From Limnohabitans sp. (GTDB lineage: Bacteria > Planctomycetota > Phycisphaerae > Phycisphaerales > SM1A02), in NCBI GenBank assembly GCA_030054275.1, contig JASGCF010000080.1:1-6552 (forward strand): a stretch of 6,552 nt of DNA, given 5' to 3'. The notes beneath the pieces were generated by a model that did not search any database, had not been told where the DNA came from, and was given only the letters and a program-made list of their open reading frames with translations. How positions within the stretch are numbered: the stretch's first letter is position 1; each line of letters starts with the position of its first letter. Shown here one piece after another: positions 4,450 through 6,552 of this stretch. A program made the position numbers and the translations under genes.

Positions 4450-6552
4450 TTAGCTGGCGCCGCCAACCATCAACTCGTTGGTCTCAAATCGCTGACACGC
4501 CGCGAGCAACTGCTCGACTTGCGCGTGCGGCGGAACAGCCAAAAGGCGCCGACGCAACGCGGTGATTGTCTTCAGTTCGCGCTCGGTCAGCATCAAGTGC
4601 TCCTTGCGCGTGCCGCTCGCAGCGAGATTGATCGCGGGGAAAATGCGTTTCTCGGAGATGCTTCGATCGAGCACGAGTTCCATATTGCCCGTGCCCTTGA
4701 ACTCTTCAAAGATCATTTGATCTGCACGCGAGCCGGTGTCGACGAGGCATGTCGCGATGATCGTGAGCGATCCGCCTTCTTCACACTTGCGCGCAGCGCC
4801 GAAGAGTTGCTTCGGCACTTCAAGCGCGCGCGAATCGAGGCCGCCCGACATCGTGCGGCCAGACGAGCCGTATCGACGACTATTGTTGAACGCGCGTCCG
4901 AGTCGCGTGAGCGAGTCGAGCAGCACGACGACATCACGGCCCGCTTCCACCAAGCGTTTGGCGCGTTCAATCGCCAAGATGCCGAGCGACAAGTGCCGCT
5001 CAAGATCCTGATCGTTCGAACTCGCAAGCACCTGCGCTGGCACATTTCGCTTGAAGTCGGTGACTTCTTCCGGCCGCTCATCGATCAAGAGCGCGATGAG
5101 TTCGATGTCGGGATGATTGCGCTTGATGCCGTATGCGATGTTCTGGAGCAGCATCGTCTTGCCTGCTTTCGGCGGCGCGACGATGAGCCCGCGCGTGCCG
5201 AAGCCGATCGGGCAGAAGAGGTCGATCAAGCGGCACGATGGCGGACAGCCCTTGTATTCGAGTGAGATACGCGGCGAAGGATCGAGTGCTGTGTACTCAG
5301 CGAAGGCTTTGCGATGCGCGTATTCCTCGGGCGAAAGGCCTTCGATTGAGATGATGCGCTCAACATACGGGCGCACCATGCGCGGACCACGGCGACGCTT
5401 CTTCGATCGACGCACGCGCGCTTCACCGACGATCTTCTGCGCTGCCCGTAGATTCAAGTCTTGAATCAACTGCGGTGGTACGAATGGGTCATCGCTCTTC
5501 TCGAGGAGTCCATCCGCGAACTGTCGCAGCCGACCATCCGCGTTTGGCACAATCTCAAGGAAGCCTGAGCACTCAAACGGCGGAGACAGCGGCGGCGGCT
5601 CTTGCTGCTGGCCGTGATGCTGCGCGTGCTGCTGATTCTGCTGATGTCGATCATGGCGGTGATGCTGCTGGCGCTGATTCCCGTGCTGGTTCCCATGCTG
5701 ATGGTGTCGCCCGTGTCGATGATGGCGTGGATGGCCGCCACGCGTTTGGCCACCCTCGTGGGTGAGTTGCCCCGCATCAAGTCGAGAGTCTGGTCCAGAG
5801 TCTGGTCCAGAGTCGAGTCCAGTCGAGTCGTCTCCGTCGTCAACTTCACCGTCGTTTTCGAATGCGTCGTCCGACGCGTCGTCGAACTCGCCGTCACCAT
5901 GTGACTGGTTCTCGCGTGACTGCGCGCTTGGATCGCTTCGATTTCCGAATTGCTGCGGGTTGTTTGGATCGAACTGTCCGCCACCGCCGCGCCGCCGTCG
6001 ACGCCGCCGTCTCCGTCGACGCCGCCGACCACCGCCCTCTCCGGGTTCGCCTTCTTGTTGTGTGGTGACTTGCCCACCCTGATGCCCGTCTTGATGCCCG
6101 GCGCCGTTCGTTCTGGCATCGTTTGCGGTGACAACAGTCGCAATGGAATCGTTCGTTGTACTCGCGCGATCGCGACGGCTTTGGTTGTCGTCGAACGGAC
6201 GGTACGGTGTCGGAGCGATTGGCGCTGAGGGCGCGGAAATCGATGCTTGCGTTGGTGCTTGCGTTGGTGCTTGCGGAACTGCTGGCTGAACTGCCGACAC
6301 GGCTACGGCTGCGTCTGAGGCGCGCTTCCTCGGAGATCTTTTCGCCGCACTCGTTTCCGCACTCGTTTCCGCACTCGTTGCCGCATTCGTTGTCGCATTT
6401 GAGGCCGCATTTGAGGCCGCAACCTTCGCAGCAGGCGGGGACGAAATCGGCTTGACGGACTTCTTCGCGCTCCTCGCTTCAGTCCTCTTCTCGGCCGACT
6501 TCTCGGTTCTCTTTTCCGCCTTCTTCGCAGTCTGCTTCCCAGTCTTCGCCTC
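4450..6552 (-). CDS. rho: Transcription termination factor Rho with long disordered N-terminal extension (start beyond window)
   Basis: Rho is a hexameric RNA-dependent ATPase that ends transcription of untranslated RNA. The frame is open from stop 4450 to the window edge: 700 residues visible (E. coli 419), N-terminus missing. Numbers count from the first visible residue. The core starts near 325 with the RNA-binding domain (ECSGFLEIVPNADGRLRQF), then P-loop PPKAGKT (460-466), DERPEEVT with catalytic Glu492, Walker B VVVLLDS with Asp546, R-loop SGRTMSGG (Arg566 where E. coli has a Lys), FKGTGNMEL, and SGTR with the likely arginine finger. About 324 residues of low complexity precede it: Lys/Ala/Glu-rich 1-70, Ala/Pro/Thr/Gln-rich 85-115, thirteen Arg 176-188 between Gly runs, acidic 220-259, and His/Gln-rich 274-317. 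The aromatic primary-site motif (FGF in E. coli) reads DGR. A GTG at 6300 could start translation, but the same frame and composition continue upstream, so a start beyond 6552 is preferred. The methyltransferase follows after 11 bp. Confidence 0.96.
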   Translation of the reverse strand, partial: EAKTGKQTAKKAEKRTEKSAEKRTEARSAKKSVKPISSPPAAKVAASNAASNATTNAATSAETSAETSAAKRSPRKRASDAAVAVSAVQPAVPQAPTQAPTQASISAPSAPIAPTPYRPFDDNQSRRDRASTTNDSIATVVTANDARTNGAGHQDGHQGGQVTTQQEGEPGEGGGRRRRRRRRRRRRRGGGGQFDPNNPQQFGNRSDPSAQSRENQSHGDGEFDDASDDAFENDGEVDDGDDSTGLDSGPDSGPDSRLDAGQLTHEGGQTRGGHPRHHRHGRHHQHGNQHGNQRQQHHRHDRHQQNQQHAQHHGQQQEPPPLSPPFECSGFLEIVPNADGRLRQFADGLLEKSDDPFVPPQLIQDLNLRAAQKIVGEARVRRSKKRRRGPRMVRPYVERIISIEGLSPEEYAHRKAFAEYTALDPSPRISLEYKGCPPSCRLIDLFCPIGFGTRGLIVAPPKAGKTMLLQNIAYGIKRNHPDIELIALLIDERPEEVTDFKRNVPAQVLASSNDQDLERHLSLGILAIERAKRLVEAGRDVVVLLDSLTRLGRAFNNSRRYGSSGRTMSGGLDSRALEVPKQLFGAARKCEEGGSLTIIATCLVDTGSRADQMIFEEFKGTGNMELVLDRSISEKRIFPAINLAASGTRKEHLMLTERELKTITALRRRLLAVPPHAQVEQLLAACQRFETNELMVGGAS
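5602..5733 (-). repeat. His/Gln-rich low-complexity tract in rho
   Basis: These 44 codons contain 15 His and 13 Gln, with Arg, Asn and Gly making up most of the rest (visible Rho residues 274-317), directly before the folded core. Such composition is prion-like and could also bind metal. The opposite strand reads as a Leu/Met/Val-rich frame that mimics a membrane protein; that is an artefact of CAN codons. Confidence 0.85.
5785..5820 (-). repeat. 12-bp tandem repeat in the acidic block of rho
   Basis: AGAGTCTGGTCC occurs twice on the plus strand (5785-5796, 5797-5808) and a third, diverged unit follows (5809-5820). They encode the Asp-Ser-Gly-Pro repeats that end the acidic block (5776-5895). 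The 12-bp period keeps the frame. Confidence 0.8.
5989..6027 (-). repeat. Thirteen-arginine run in rho built from an 18-bp duplication
   Basis: Thirteen consecutive Arg codons are flanked by Gly runs. Read on the coding strand they use five different codons (CGG, CGT, CGA, CGC, AGA). CGGCGGCGTCGACGG occurs twice with an 18-bp period, separated by AGA. The run thus grew partly by unit duplication, not by slippage of one triplet. Confidence 0.85.
6249..6272 (-). repeat. Two 12-bp tandem units (Gln-Ala-Pro-Thr) in rho
   Basis: GCGTTGGTGCTT is present twice in a row on the plus strand, with flanking partial matches. It encodes the APTQAPTQA segment of the Rho extension. Confidence 0.8.
6347..6418 (-). 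repeat. Six 12-bp tandem units in rho
   Basis: Six 12-bp units on the plus strand run GCACTCGTTTCC twice, GCACTCGTTGCC, GCATTCGTTGTC, then GCATTTGAGGCC twice. They encode four-residue steps such as SNAA, TNAA and TSAE. The identical pairs at both ends suggest recent duplication. Frame is kept throughout, as expected for a tolerated disordered segment. Confidence 0.85.

Noticed and set aside
4360..5265. 301-aa plus-strand open frame
   Set aside because: It is antisense to the conserved Rho ATPase core, Arg/Glu/Ala-rich and without a domain.
5602..5904. Plus-strand frame resembling a 100-aa membrane protein (Leu/Met/Val-rich start)
   Set aside because: The hydrophobic stretch is the complement of His and Gln codons in the Rho low-complexity tract, so it arises from composition alone.
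6298..6300. GTG at 6300 as the true rho start
   Set aside because: The same frame continues upstream for 84 codons to the window edge, with in-frame 12-bp repeats and extension-like composition and no stop codon.

Overview
The window looks like chromosomal DNA from a GC-rich (about 60% by eye) Gram-negative-type bacterium, most likely a planctomycete of the Phycisphaerae. This placement is an inference. It rests on a secreted fibro-slime domain protein, a Rho factor with a very long low-complexity N-terminal extension, and GTGCCTGACAC palindromic repeats of a kind I recall from planctomycete and related genomes. No sequence search was possible.

Layout, left to right. Positions 1-697 (minus) hold the N-terminal 232 residues of a plant-type ferredoxin--NADP+ reductase, cut by the window edge. 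A strong hairpin (716-752) lies in its leader. Positions 805-1758 (minus) encode a secreted 317-aa fibro-slime domain protein on the same strand. A 292-bp divergent intergenic region follows. MurA, the first committed enzyme of peptidoglycan synthesis, is at 2051-3385 (plus). It converges on a minus-strand pair: rho (4450 to beyond 6552, N-terminus cut off) and, 11 bp downstream of its stop, a SpoU/TrmH-family RNA 2'-O-methyltransferase (3530-4438).

The most interesting stretch is the 163-bp repeat cassette (3389-3551) between the convergent murA and methyltransferase genes. It has two 55-bp direct copies. Each carries three 11-bp boxes at exact 21-bp spacing, and the cassette is bounded by perfect 17-bp inverted ends. 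Its outer hairpins are each followed by an outward-facing T-run, so it can serve as an intrinsic terminator in both directions. One copy also supplies the last six codons and the stop of the methyltransferase gene. It looks like a REP/BIME- or MITE-like element put to use as a two-way terminator.

The second point of interest is Rho. At least 320 residues precede its conserved core, arranged as Lys/Ala/Glu-rich, Ala/Pro/Thr/Gln-rich, 13-Arg, acidic and His/Gln-rich blocks. The primary RNA-site aromatic motif is replaced. The remaining genes are ordinary housekeeping or envelope functions, and I see no defence system, CRISPR array, tRNA, rRNA or transposase gene.
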